This document shows positions 12,812 through 23,909 of a stretch of 64,000 nucleotides of DNA, one piece after another. Location: NCBI GenBank assembly GCA_021464245.1, contig JADCRB010000013.1, positions 1,371,424 through 1,435,423 on the forward strand, given 5' to 3'. The stretch's first letter is position 1, and each line of letters starts with the position of its first letter. This DNA comes from Carallia brachiata (taxonomy: Eukaryota; Streptophyta; Magnoliopsida; Malpighiales; Rhizophoraceae). The translations under genes and the position numbers were made by a program. Below the pieces are notes generated by a model. The model did not search any database and had not been told where the DNA came from. It saw only the letters and a list, made by a program, of their open reading frames with translations.

Positions 12812-14341
12812 TTTTCCGCCCGCCGCGGCGCCTCTTTTCTTTTGGAAAATTTAGATTTTAGAGAGGGAATGTAACTGGCTTGGATCGCTTAATTTGGCGA
12901 AGCAGCAGCCGCATCAGATGCCGACCGAAAGAGAGAAGATTAGAGAAGAAGAAGAAGAAGCAAAGAATTAAAAGTGCACGTGGCACCAGAAGAGAGAGAG
13001 AGAGGAGATTTTAGGGCTCTGTTTGGTCGCTCCTGTTTTTGAGAAGTTTCGAAATGTTTCTCTCTGGGGCTTCTCATGTGGTGACTAGCTATTGATGATT
13101 CCTTAGATTGGAAGTTGCAGGGCGGCGCTGGCATATTCTTGAACTTGTCGGGACATTACCTGGGTCGGTTTGGTTGTGTTTTGTTTTGATTTCGGATTAG
13201 TTTTGATTATACACCATTTTTTGGAAAAAAGAAAAAAAAAATTTAAATTATTTTTTATTTATTTTTATCAATCTAAATAATTATTTATTTATTTTTTTAT
13301 CATAAATTACTATTTATTTTCTTTCTCACAATTTTCTAATTATTAATTTTTATCAATTATAATATTATCATTGTATTATTTTCTATTAATTTTTTTTTAT
13401 TCATTTTTTATTCAATTTCTTACTATCCAATCACACTTTTACAGATTATTTGAAGTGCAAATAGATAAGAGATAAAAAGTGGAGAGAAAGAAAGTGATGA
13501 GAAAAAAAAGTAGAGAGAGAGAAATTAATTTTTTATATTATTTGAAATAATAAGAAAAATGTAAAAAAAAAGTGACGAGAAAAAAATAATTTATTTGACT
13601 AAAAGAAAAAAAAGTAAAATTAAAGAAAATTTTATAATTAAAATACCAATTATACCCCTAATTTATTTTGATGATCATAACCTGCATTGGAAATCAATTC
13701 CAAGCAAAAGCCAAGGAACCCTTTTTTTTTTTTTAATTTTTGTTCCAACATCGCTTTTGCTTGGACGCCCTCCAACGTCATCACACAAACAGCATTATGC
13801 TTTAATCATTCTTTAGCTGTGTACCTTGCTGCAAAATTGCTGCTCCCTCTCTCTCTCTCTCTCTCTGAAGCAAGTCAAGTTGATCACATGCATTGTGGGT
13901 CAACGATACCTAAAGTTATCTTCAAGACTATGAATTCTAAGAATTATAGAACCCTTGTCAGAATAGATTGATGAAACACACACACCAACACACGCACAAA
14001 AGTTCAATTCGATGGTATTGCTTCACTCAAGTGAGCATGTTTTAGTAAGATACATTATAGCAAGAAAATTAGCCACAAGGCCGTGGCCCAATTTAATGTT
14101 TAGAATCGGCAGGGACGCAGAACTGGGTAATCCACCCCCCTCACCCCTTGTGCAACTTTTCCATTCACAAGCAAAGGGCAATACAATAAAGTAAACAATA
14201 TGTAAGTTTGTTAAAAAAGCAATATCACAATAAGTATTTACGTGTGCTAAGACATACACAGAACTAAAAGATAGAGGGATATTCTTATAAAAACCCACAT
14301 AAAATTAGACATCCATTTGCAATCTCTGATAATTTATAGTA
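12812..14341. other. Promoter and 5' flank of the membrane-protein gene
   Basis: This is the upstream region of the minus-strand gene. It has a moderately GC-rich stretch to about 13000, an AAG run at 12945-12960, a very AT-rich stretch at 13200-13650, and a (CT)n microsatellite at 13846-13866. No TATA box could be assigned with confidence. Confidence 0.35.
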
Positions 14342-14520
14342 CACAATACCATAGTTATTAAACCGGCCCAGTCCGGCCGGTCGAACCGGTGACTCGGTAA
14401 CCCGGGCACTGGGCCGGGCCGGTTCTCGTGAACAGTAACCGGATCATTTGAATAATTTTGTTATTCTAGAAAAGGAGAAAAGAATAACTGAAAGAAAAGA
14501 AATAAATTAGTTATTCATCA

Positions 14521-14567
14521 AAGTTCCCTTTATTCAATGACCAGAATTAGACGAGGATATATAGCCA
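14521..14567 (+). pseudogene. rpl20: Plastid rpl20 5'-end fragment (NUPT)
   Basis: The ATG at 14537 opens [10 protein letters not shown], the conserved start of plastid ribosomal protein L20, preceded by what appears to be its plastid leader. Homology stops at about 14567, where the next plastid fragment begins in the opposite orientation. It is too short to be functional. Confidence 0.75.
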
Positions 14568-14700
14568 AGGAAACCTACCCTGATCCCCTATCAGAAAAAT
14601 TCCCAATTCTCCCTTTGGGGCTTCGACTCTGACATAAAGTTCTTGTTTCGGCAATTCAAAAGTATCCAAGGGGGAGTTAGAATACAGGTGTAAGTTAAGT
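14566..14700 (-). pseudogene. ndhH: Plastid ndhH fragment (NUPT)
   Basis: On the minus strand the reading contains [16 protein letters not shown] followed by [14 protein letters not shown]. This is the characteristic C-terminal part of NAD(P)H dehydrogenase subunit H of the thylakoid NDH complex. It is cut at both ends and adjoins the rpl20 and accD fragments, which are not contiguous with it in known plastid genomes. Confidence 0.85.
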
Positions 14701-14702
14701 AA

Positions 14703-14995
14703 ATCGAGGGGTAGTCTTGATCCTCTTGAAAATACCAGTGTAAGCGAAGATCCGATTATAAATGATACAAATAAAAACACCCATAGTTGGAGCAATAGTG
14801 GCAGTTCTAGTGACAGTAATGTTGATCGTTTAGTCGGTGTCAGGGATATTCGGAATTTCAATGATGATGATACTTTTTTAGTTAGGGATAATAATAGGAA
14901 GAGTTATTCCATATATTTTGATATTGAAAATCAAGTTTTTGAGATTGACAATCATCATTCTTTTCTGAATGAATTAGAAAGTTTTTTTTATAGTT
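14703..14995 (+). pseudogene. accD: Plastid accD fragment (NUPT)
   Basis: The plus-strand reading contains [37 protein letters not shown] and [14 protein letters not shown]. This is the variable N-terminal region of the plastid acetyl-CoA carboxylase beta subunit. The carboxyltransferase domain is absent. The reading stays open across the fragment, which suggests a fairly recent transfer. Confidence 0.85.
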
Positions 14996-15569
14996 TTTTT
15001 TTTCCACTTTTTACTGTGCAAACAGTAAAAATAATATTTTTTTAATGATGAACAGTGGTCAAACATGTAAAAAAATATAATTTTTTTAATGATAAACAGT
15101 GTTCAAACAGTAAAAATTATAATTTTTTTTTATTTTTACTACTTGAACAATAATATTTGTATAATATTTACACACTAAAATTTATTTATTTTTAACTTTT
15201 TACCGTGTGAATGATAAAAATAATATTTTCATAATACTAAACAGTATTGCACAATATTTTTTTGGTACAATTTAATAATTTTTTACTTTTTATAATCTAT
15301 TTTTCTGTATTCAATAATTTAACATTGTTCATATATCAAATAATATGTTACAATTGACCTTAAAAAATAGTTTTTAAAGAATTTTTATCAAAATTTTGAT
15401 TAGTATAAACTACTTTTTAATTTGTGAAAATGTAGTTATTGTGCTAAATTGTACAAAAAAATTATATATATTATTTGATATATTCATTTTCTTAAGAATT
15501 AATGACCCACTGACCTAATCGCCTGACCGGCTCAGTGTCCGAACCGGTTTTAATAACTATGCACAATAC

Positions 15570-18500
15570 CTTAGTTAGAGTTAATATTTGTCATCCCCAG
15601 TTTATGGTTGCTTATAGGCTCCAACTACAAAAACAAAAAAACAAACAAAGCAACATTTCATCAGCTTGCTAGATATTATCACAAGATAAGAGACACGAAA
15701 AGGAGACGTCCAACATCTACACAACCATCAATAAGGCATGCCTTGAACATTCATGAAGCTCAATCCAAATAAATATATATGGCAGAAATAAATGGGAGTA
15801 AGCTGAATCACTTGATCTTCCAACAAAAAAATGAGGAAACTTTGTGCTTGTATCTAACTTCTAGACACCAAAATCAAGTTAGAATCTGCCACTATCAAAA
15901 CATACAACAAAATGAAACTATAAGAAGACCAGCATAACTTTGTTCTTATTAAGCAAGAAGCACCAAAAGAATTATGGGATTAAAGGCATAGGAAGCTAAA
16001 TCACCTAGTTAGAGAAATCCCAAGAATTATGACCAACAGGATATGATAAAGCAACCCTCAACCGTTAGGCATCTCCTCCTTTGCTCCGCTACCCAGAAAA
16101 TAAAGCTTGTGATTACACTAATGCATGTAGCACATTCGAACTGGTTGTGATTTTTCTAAAATTTTTCTGAAGGAAATGCTTACTTACAAGAGAAACACAA
16201 TATTTTGGCACAAGAGACAAAATGCTTATGACTTATGAGCTCTTCAATAAAGGACACAAGAAAGACTGTCTATTCTCACGATTGCACACCATTTATTTCA
16301 CGCCCATATTAGATTTCTCAGATCCAAAAGGTGGCCAAAAGATTCAAAACGCACATGGTTAGTCATTTTCTATTATATGAGTTCACATTTCAATTCTAGC
16401 ACTAGTGTCACAAAAAGCAACACATCAAACACAGCCCAAATTGCACTGTCAATGTTCAAATTAAGGTCCACACTACCGCTTATATGGAAATACTAGCAAC
16501 CATGTCACAAACAAGACAAGAACAAGTACGACCCTTAATCCCACTGTCAATGATTAATGTAAGCAGAATTGTTTAAATTCCATGCCACAAAAAGAGTAGA
16601 ACCAACATAGCCATCAATACCAAGTCAATGTTCAAAAGTTCAAACTAGTGAACACAGAATTATTGGCAAGTTGATGTTTTTCACCGCAAAAGGTTATTAC
16701 ACAGGATATATCTTATCCAGACTCTGTATCAAATGTGTAGATTACATCAAATGTGTAGATTACAACCAATATGGAAAATGAGAAGCATGAAAACTATAAA
16801 AGACAAAAAAATGGAACTAAGACAATCATATCATGTAAGTTATTAATAGTAACATACCTAATCAGATGGAGTACTAAACAGGTCTAGTTTGCCCCCTCAT
16901 GCACATATCCAAACCTCATGAACTGAAAGAAATATATTTTCAAGAATTTCACTGCTCAATAGAAAATAACATACACCATTCACCAACATATATTTTAGAC
17001 TGGAAAACAAAATTCCAAAATTAAAAAAAAAAAACTCAAGATAACTTTTTCATTGAATTAGTTTATAGAGGCTCAGTTTTGAAATTCTATTCTCTGATGC
17101 TCAAATAAGGATCCAATTCATTATGCATGCAAAACCCAGAAGTAAAATGTCAGACAGAATAAAGAAAAACAAGGGGAACAGAAAATCAGCACCAAAAAAT
17201 ACCCAAGTAAATCAATAACCCACCAAACAAACAGAAAAAAAAAAAATGAAGTCTTCCTGCCAAAGACCACAAAATAGAATCTTTTTAACTTAGATCATCT
17301 TATGCTTCCAATGCTAGCATAACCAAATATTCCCCAACAAGCCATATATCAAAAAGTTGATAAAAAACAAGACTGAAATAGTCTTGGGAAGCATTTACAT
17401 AAGATTTAAAAAAAAAAAAACAATTTCTCGTGCTCTCAAAAGGAAAAGGAATAAGTTATATCAAACCCTTGCCCAAAAAAAAAAAAAAAATCTCTTTACA
17501 CAACGTAAACGACGAAAAAAATTTTAAAAATGAAGTCCTACCAAACAACCATGAATAGAAAAAGACAGAGACGAATTCATTATCTGCAAATCCCAATAGA
17601 TATTTAGTTGAAAAAAGAACAAGGGGGAATGAGATTGCATCATTGAGAATAACACGATTGAATAGAAGAAGCTAAAGATGGGTACAACGAAGGCTCACCT
17701 TAGGGTCGAGACACAACATTGCGCATTCTCCTCAAATAATCCATATGGGTCTGGTCTGGACTCTTGTGTGTGTATGAGAGAGAGAGAGAGGGGATGGCAA
17801 CAGAACAATCAGGCCTTCTCCTGAAGGAGGGTTAAAGGAAATAGATGGAGATAATGGTGATGTAGAGAGATAAGGGCCTTCTTCTCAAATCTGTTGGCAA
17901 CATCTTGGCTTGAAGCACACTGATTTGAAAACAAAATCCAAAGGGGATTCTGGGATCAGATTTCAGGCGATTCCCTTCTCATTTCTTAGTGATTCAGAAC
18001 CTTTTGGTGAGGGTATTTTAGTAATCTTACTGTAGCAATGGTTCTATTAGCCACACTTTCTTCCCAATTTTAAGAGAAAATAAGTACAGTATGAACGCAA
18101 TACCTTTTCCCCGTACTTTGCTAGCATTTCTTTCTCCCGTGAAAGTTCATGCTCTCCAAACGGCTGAAAATCTTCTTTCACCTTGCTTTTCTTCCCCCTC
18201 GTTTCTTTCTCCACTATTCTCTCCACTCCAAACAAGCTGTTAAGGTTTGGAGAACTAAAATTAACTTGTCATGCTACAGTTTGGTTTGGGTTCAGTTTGA
18301 ATCGGTCTATTTTAATTTCAGTTTTGGTTTGATTTAAGATTTCAATTCAATTGGATACAGAATTTTGATTTAAGTTCTCCTAACCTAAAATTGACTTGTT
18401 GTACTTTAGTTTGGTTTGGTTCAATTTAAATCAGTTTATTTTAATTTCAGTTTCAATTCAATTTAAGATTTTAGTTCAATTTGATGCAAAATTTTGATTT

Positions 18501-18604
18501 AAGTTTCTCTTCGATTCGTTATGGTTCAAAACCTCCCATTTGGATACTATTTGCAACAGCAAATGTCTCTCTCTCTCTCTCTCTCTCCTTGTCTTTTCTT
18601 TTAA
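15570..18604. other. Intergenic, AT-rich; one possible minus-strand leader exon
   Basis: No coding sequence is recognised. There are GA/CT microsatellites at 17778-17792 and 18565-18587 and poly-A runs at 17410-17490. On the minus strand a CT-rich leader-like stretch (about 17900 to 17699) is followed by an ATG at 17744, a 14-codon frame ending in TAA, and a donor-like CTAAG|GTGAGC at 17699. This looks like the 5' exon of a minus-strand transcript, but no downstream exon could be found. Confidence 0.3.
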
Positions 18605-18680
18605 AAGAAAAAAAATACATCGTGAGTATATCAGTCATCAGATCTAGAGGGTAAGGTCGGAGTATCTCCCATTTGTATTG
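18605..18680 (-). mobile_element. SINE 3' fragment, same family as 34424-34733
   Basis: In reverse complement the stretch aligns with the 3' part of the SINE at 34424-34733, sharing a tcggagtaatctcc-like core and a tatcgtaagtatat-like segment. The tRNA-like head is missing, so this is a truncated copy. Confidence 0.55.
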
Positions 18681-19608
18681 CTCCATTTAACAAAACAAAT
18701 AAGAAAGGACCCTCCACCCGAGATGACAACTTAGTGGTAATTCGATATGTCTTTTCCACTCACGTTCTAGTCTGAATCCCACAGGCAGCGCTTGAAAGGT
18801 GATGCCCTTGGCTTATGTCCAATTTTAGCCGCAACTCTTGTGTCCCTAATTCTAAGCTCATTAACATTATAACTAAGTTGTGAGAGGTCCGTTTAAACCT
18901 ATAAGCCATACAATGATTGATGACTCTTTAGAATGGAAGCTGGCCTCTAGTGCTAGCATATTTTTGAACTTTTTGTAAACATTAAAAAAAAAATGCAAAT
19001 GGGCTGGCACAAAAATATTGTCCTAAAAAGCTAATAATGGTCCTCGATTAATTGACTTTTGTTGTGTTCTTCTTCCAAAATACTACAAATAGCGGCAAAG
19101 TTTATATTTAAATTAATATCTTTTTAATTATTTATTTGTAAATTAGTATTTCAAAAATATTGTTCAAAAAAAGTATTTTAAAAATCACCTATTTAAGATT
19201 AATATCATAAAAAAAATTTATTAATAAGTCACTAATTTTTAATTTCTAAGAACTGCTATTAAACAGTAGTGTGACGTCCTAAAACATGTATTTTAGAATA
19301 TTACTTGTATATTCATTAATTAACTTTTATACATAATAGTCTGACTAAAAAATGTGTGAAAAAAATAAAAACCTAACCAAATGAAAATTAAATGTTGAAG
19401 CTTAATTTAAAATATTAAAAAATATAAAATTTAATTAAAAAAAATCTACAAATTTTTTTTTTTTTTTTTTATAAATGGTTATACCACATCCAAGTCTCTT
19501 CACGCTCTCCTCTTCCTACCCCAATGTACGGATAGTGATGCATGCAGACTGAGAGCACGGACACTCACGGGAACCAGAAACAAACTGACTGAACGAAGAC
19601 AAAGAAAA
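18681..19608. other. 5' flank of exostosin exon 1
   Basis: This stretch contains AT-rich sequence and a poly-T run at about 19456-19470. A possible second SINE head (acttagtggtaa, then tctgaatccc) lies at about 18725-18790. No gene is seen. Confidence 0.3.
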
Positions 19609-20099
19609 ATGGCAAACAAACAGCATCCATCATCATCAGCAATCACAAGATCAAGATCCCCAATCCTCCTTTTCACTCACTCTCTCTCTCCTCATTTTCT
19701 CTCTCCTCTTTTTTCTTCTCTCTCTCCCCACCCCACACCCCATCCGCCTACCCTGACTCGACTCTCTCCGCCGCCGCCGTCCGGCCTGAGACCTCCTTCG
19801 TTGCTTCTTTCGAGCACTTCCTCACCCACAATAATGCCCCGGAATCGTCATCTCCGGACGACACGGCGGACACGGCCACCGAGGAAGACGTGAAAGCATT
19901 GGATGAGAAGATGTCGGCGAGGGAGATTGAGCGAGCGGAGCGAGATCCGTATTATCCATTGGAGTTTCCAATTAGGGTTTACGTGTACAATATGCCAAGA
20001 AAATTCACATACAGTTTGCTTTGGTTGTTTAGGAATACTTACAAAGAAACTGATAATCTCACCTCCAATGGTAGCCCCGTCCACCGGTTAATCGAGCAG
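19609..20099 (+). pseudogene. Exostosin (GT47) family, orphan first exon
   Basis: The C-terminal half of the exon reads DPYYPLEFPIRVYVYNMPRK, then FTYSLLWLFRNTYKE and TSNGSPVHRLIEQ, ending at a GT donor (CAG|GTACTT, 20099). This is the conserved first exon of plant exostosin-domain glycosyltransferases, Golgi type-II proteins of the GT47 family that act on cell-wall polysaccharides. The ATG at 19609 (MANKQHPSSS...RSRSPILLF) is in a different frame from the conserved part. The switch lies in the CT-rich signal-anchor stretch at about 19675-19735, so at least one frameshift is present. The rest of the protein is not found downstream: the next family exon should begin HSIDYW, but 20100-42700 holds only transposons and CSLD. 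In Arabidopsis an exostosin-family gene (At5g16890) sits next to CSLD2 (At5g16910), which supports an original neighbour relationship. Confidence 0.8.
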
Positions 20100-20827
20100 G
20101 TACTTTCTCGTTTTTCTCGACTGAAACTCAGACTCGAAACCTTTAGACTTGGAGATGACTCCAGGATCGATTGAGCTATAACTCATGGGTAGAGTACGGT
20201 TTGTTATGTAGTCGATTGTTCTGACTATTCATTTCTTTGTTTGATTATCATTTTTGCCCCTTCAAATTCAATCTTGCAGTGCTGGTTATTATGAAGTTGA
20301 ATTCCTGCTCCTAAATGTAACCTAGATATTTATAAGGTCAAGCTGTTGATACTTGACATCGACTTACGTTGTTTTTGCGTTTGTAGATTTATATTGCAAT
20401 TTGATGATTTTTGTTGCAGTTCGAGTGTCATTTCTGAATTTATCTTTAATGATGTAAACATCAAAATTTTCTGGACTTTTTTTAGTTGAAATTTTTGATC
20501 TTTTTCTTTAAGCTTGCCAGCCAGTTTTTGCTAAAATATTTAATTTTTACCTGATCTGTTATGTTCTTTCCAAGACAAGTATTCCCAAGATTATAAGGCT
20601 TTTTTTTATTATTATTTTTTACTTGGCTAAAGCAATGGAAAATAGATCTTGTCATCAGTATGAGCTCAATACTTGAAATGTTGTTGCTTTGCTAAAATTT
20701 TCAGTTGATAGTTGGTTAATTGCTTCTTTCCAATTTTAATTTCCCTTTTTGTACTGTTTATTTGAAATAGCTACTTGAACACAACCGTAGTTGCTTGATT
20801 TTGCCCTAATGTTTTGAACCATCCTTT
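20100..20827 (+). other. Residual exostosin intron 1
   Basis: Non-coding sequence follows the donor at 20100. It runs to about 20828, where homology to the internal region of an LTR retrotransposon begins abruptly. This is the likely deletion junction. Confidence 0.5.
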
Positions 20828-21908
20828 TGTATAGCTGCAATTGCTCTATAAAACTATCCAATTACAACAACATGTTCGATTTTCTTAATACAAAATTATG
20901 ATATATCACGCCGCTTAAATTGTACTATTTCTCCCTAACACAGAGCCCTCGTAAAATAAAAAGCAAAATTTAACATTCAAAAAATATCAATAAACTAAGA
21001 CTATGATGAAATCTCATCTTACAGCAAATAACAGAGTTTTTACATCGTCTGCGAGTAACGATCTCTTTACCTGTAGCCTTTCTAATCCCAGATCTGAACC
21101 TGCTATATCAATATTTCCGATTGGTTTTTTGTCCTTCGCACTTGTATCACAATCTTCCAAACCTATCCTTTCTCTCCAACACACAAATGCACTGTGTTGA
21201 AACAGGATATTGTTTCTATTCACATGTGCGTCAAATCAATTGGATCTCTACAAGTCTAAACCAAACAGTTACATAGAGTGCTTGCATCACCATGCACGTT
21301 CTGCCTCTTGGGACACTCTCTGGTTAGAGGTCACGTCCCAACTCCATCACTGCCACGCGACAAAATTGACACCGTTGAACTCTCCACTTTCGTCTACATG
21401 TACCTTCCATGTGTTCTAACTTGTTGTCGCGGCTACACAAAACCTTAGGCTATCTTTGCCAAACCTTTGGTTTTGATACCACTGTTGGGATTTTTTTGAT
21501 CCCATCCCCTCACAGAAGCGCAATCCAATTACAACATGCACATGCACAAATTAATGGAAATAGAGATAAATACGTGTACACAGAAATTTACGTAGTTTGG
21601 CAACTTACCTACATTCATAAAGAGAGTATAGACATCACTAGAGACTAAACCCATACCAGGTTACTGATCCCCTAGCTTGACTCTCTTAACTCTCATCTTC
21701 TCTTTCTATTTCTCTCGCATTCCCTCTCCATCTGAAACATTCACTAATTGTGTCCCTTTTAAAGGAATCTAGGAAACTAAATGGTTACCAAAAGACTAAA
21801 TTCCCGTTTAATATGACTTGGCCACCAGGGGAACAATCTTCCCTTATAGTCTAACTTGGCCACCAAGAGAAAAATATTCCTTTTTAATTAATGGAATGGA
21901 CTCCAACA
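20828..21908 (-). mobile_element. Truncated LTR retrotransposon (same family as 28675-33041)
   Basis: Minus-strand element. The LTR is 21483-21908 (426 bp, reading TGTTGGAGTCC... to ...ATCCCAACA). It is followed by a primer-binding site tggtatcaaaacc at about 21467-21480 and internal sequence to 20828. Internal and LTR sequence match the plus-strand element at 28675-33041, including the ends of the leader and a shared 60-70-residue open frame (DVKTLLFAV). The 3' half and second LTR are missing. It preserves the empty site (gtgaatagaaacaatatcc) for the solo LTR nested at 30418-31625. Confidence 0.8.
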
Positions 21909-23909
21909 AAAACTTTAGATTTTAAAAGAAATTGAGGGATGATGGATTGGAACCCATTTCCCCTTAGGAGTGAAAACTCTTTTACTCAGCCACGTTAAAC
22001 TTGATTGATTATAATAAAATATTACATGTGCAAGTTTTTAGCTTTAATTAAGCTTTGAATTATCTGTTCTCCAAGATCCATGAACAAGTTCGTATGGTTA
22101 CATGATAAACAAGTTTAAATGACTTATAAAATATTCTACTTGGTAAGTAAAGGAGCTTGCTTTCCATGAGTAGAATCTTAAAGGGAAATGCTATGTGAGA
22201 TTATTTAAACGAGATCAAAATGATATAAATTGTTAAATGGTTGAATGTAGAATAAAAAAAAGATATTAGATGTTGTTGGGTGAACTTATGCCTACTTCAG
22301 TTCTACTTAAGGGGTGCTACCTTGTGGTGCTCAATCCTAAATGCACCAAATCGATATAAAAACTGAAAAATGCATAGTAAAAATCATCCAAAGAGAAAAC
22401 TTAGCTTGGTTAACGCAAATGCTTAGTGAAGGACATAGTTATTGTAAAAACTCAATATTATATATATATATATATATATAGTCATAAAAAAATTGTTAAT
22501 ACAAGTATATCACAAATAACAATATAAACAATAATAAACCTTTAAATTACAAATTTATTTAAAGTCGACCACACTATTTTTTTTTTCTCTTCATCCTATT
22601 TTATTATGAGTTGAGATTAACGTGAGATACAATTATTTTAAATATTTTTTAATCAAAAAATTCTAAGCAAACTTAAATGACCTTTTTCATCTCCTCTCAC
22701 AATCCACATAGACTTGGTCACCCTCTTAATTGGAGTATTTTTAGGTTTTTTATGGATATATAAAAACTAATGTGAATATTACTCTACACTAACTTTACCA
22801 CAAATATTCTCATTTCCTATTTCGTTCTTGTTAAAGTAAACACAAATTCATCCAAATATTCACATCTCTATTATACTCATTTTTTGAGTTCATTATTTCT
22901 TAACAATTCAACACTTGCGATCATATATTATCATTAGTCTACTAGTTGTTCCAAGTTGATTGACCATGAGATAACAAACGAAGTCAAAATTAACTAACAA
23001 AGCAAAATTTCTTTTTGTTTTTTTTTTTTTTGGATAGCAAAGTAGAAATATTTGGTAACTTACTCATGAGACTTTTTAATCGACTCTAATTATGTTGGTT
23101 ATGATAAAGTAAAATGCACCTTAAAAAAATAATATGTGTAACATCATAATTAATTAAACACAAAGACTCGCAAGATTTCATAGCGATATATGTCAATTGT
23201 ATATATTATTATATATATGCAAATCTGTGTAATTTCCAGTTATAAGACTTCAAGTGACTATTTTATTCTAATTCTACTTGATTATGATTATGTGTTGATC
23301 ATGAATCAGATAGTACAGTCGAAAAGGCTTTTTTTTTTTTTTTTATAAACTAATTAAACTAATTTGTTCATGGGTCGAGTTGTGGGTGTGGAAATTTTTA
23401 ACCCATAAGACATGAACAATTTTAAAGCTACTGTTGTTGCTCTTACTAATTACTCTTATTATCCCCCCCCCAAAAACGAAAGAACTAAATGGTAATAATA
23501 CTATTGTTACGAAATAAGCTAAACTAATAATTATTAAATAGTAGTAATAAATAATACTAATTTGGATGTAATTAACTCCTAACCGGAGTTTTCAACCATG
23601 GACAACTGGGTTAAGCTTGGAAATTTGTCGAGCCGACAAAGGGTGTGTAGGTTGCCAAAGATTAGTAAAAAAAAACCCATGGTTTGGTTTTTTATGATCA
23701 AATCAAGTACACGACCAGTAATTTTGTAACTTCCAAATTTGACATGTGCCTATAGACAAGCTCAACAACCATTTTTTATTAACAAAAGCAAACTTTATGA
23801 CAACTTATTGTTTCTCATTCACGTATTATCTTAACTTTTAAAGTACTTACTTATTTATCTTATCAAACTTAGTTAGGATAGCCACCAGACCTTTCTTAAG
23901 AAGGGGAGT
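21909..23909 (+). repeat. Segmental duplication block A, part 1 (partner 55525-57870)
   Basis: The two blocks are collinear and clearly homologous. Shared landmarks include gagggatgatg near the left end, cctttaaattacaaattt (22540 / 56189) and gttaagctt...aggttgccaaagattag (23610 / 57581). A (TA)n run occurs at 22459-22481. There is no coding sequence. The partner has no element at the position where block A is interrupted at 23910. Confidence 0.85.

Larger units (their letters stand above)
14350..15561. mobile_element. Non-autonomous TIR element (hAT-like) carrying plastid DNA
   Basis: Terminal inverted repeats begin catagttattaaaccgg at the left and end ccggttttaataactatg at the right. The element is flanked by a perfect 8-bp target-site duplication, cacaatac (14342-14349 and 15562-15569); that size suggests the hAT superfamily. 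The subterminal sequence is rich in ccgg/ggcc. No transposase is encoded. The interior contains a plastid-derived mosaic at 14521-14995, and the rest is AT-rich filler with repeated taaaaaataata-like motifs. A related 538-bp element with similar ends lies at 45156-45693. Confidence 0.8.

Noticed and set aside
14521..14995. Plastid contig contamination
   Set aside because: The three plastid fragments are short, rearranged and enclosed by a TIR element with a perfect target duplication in nuclear repeat-rich DNA, so this is a nuclear insertion.
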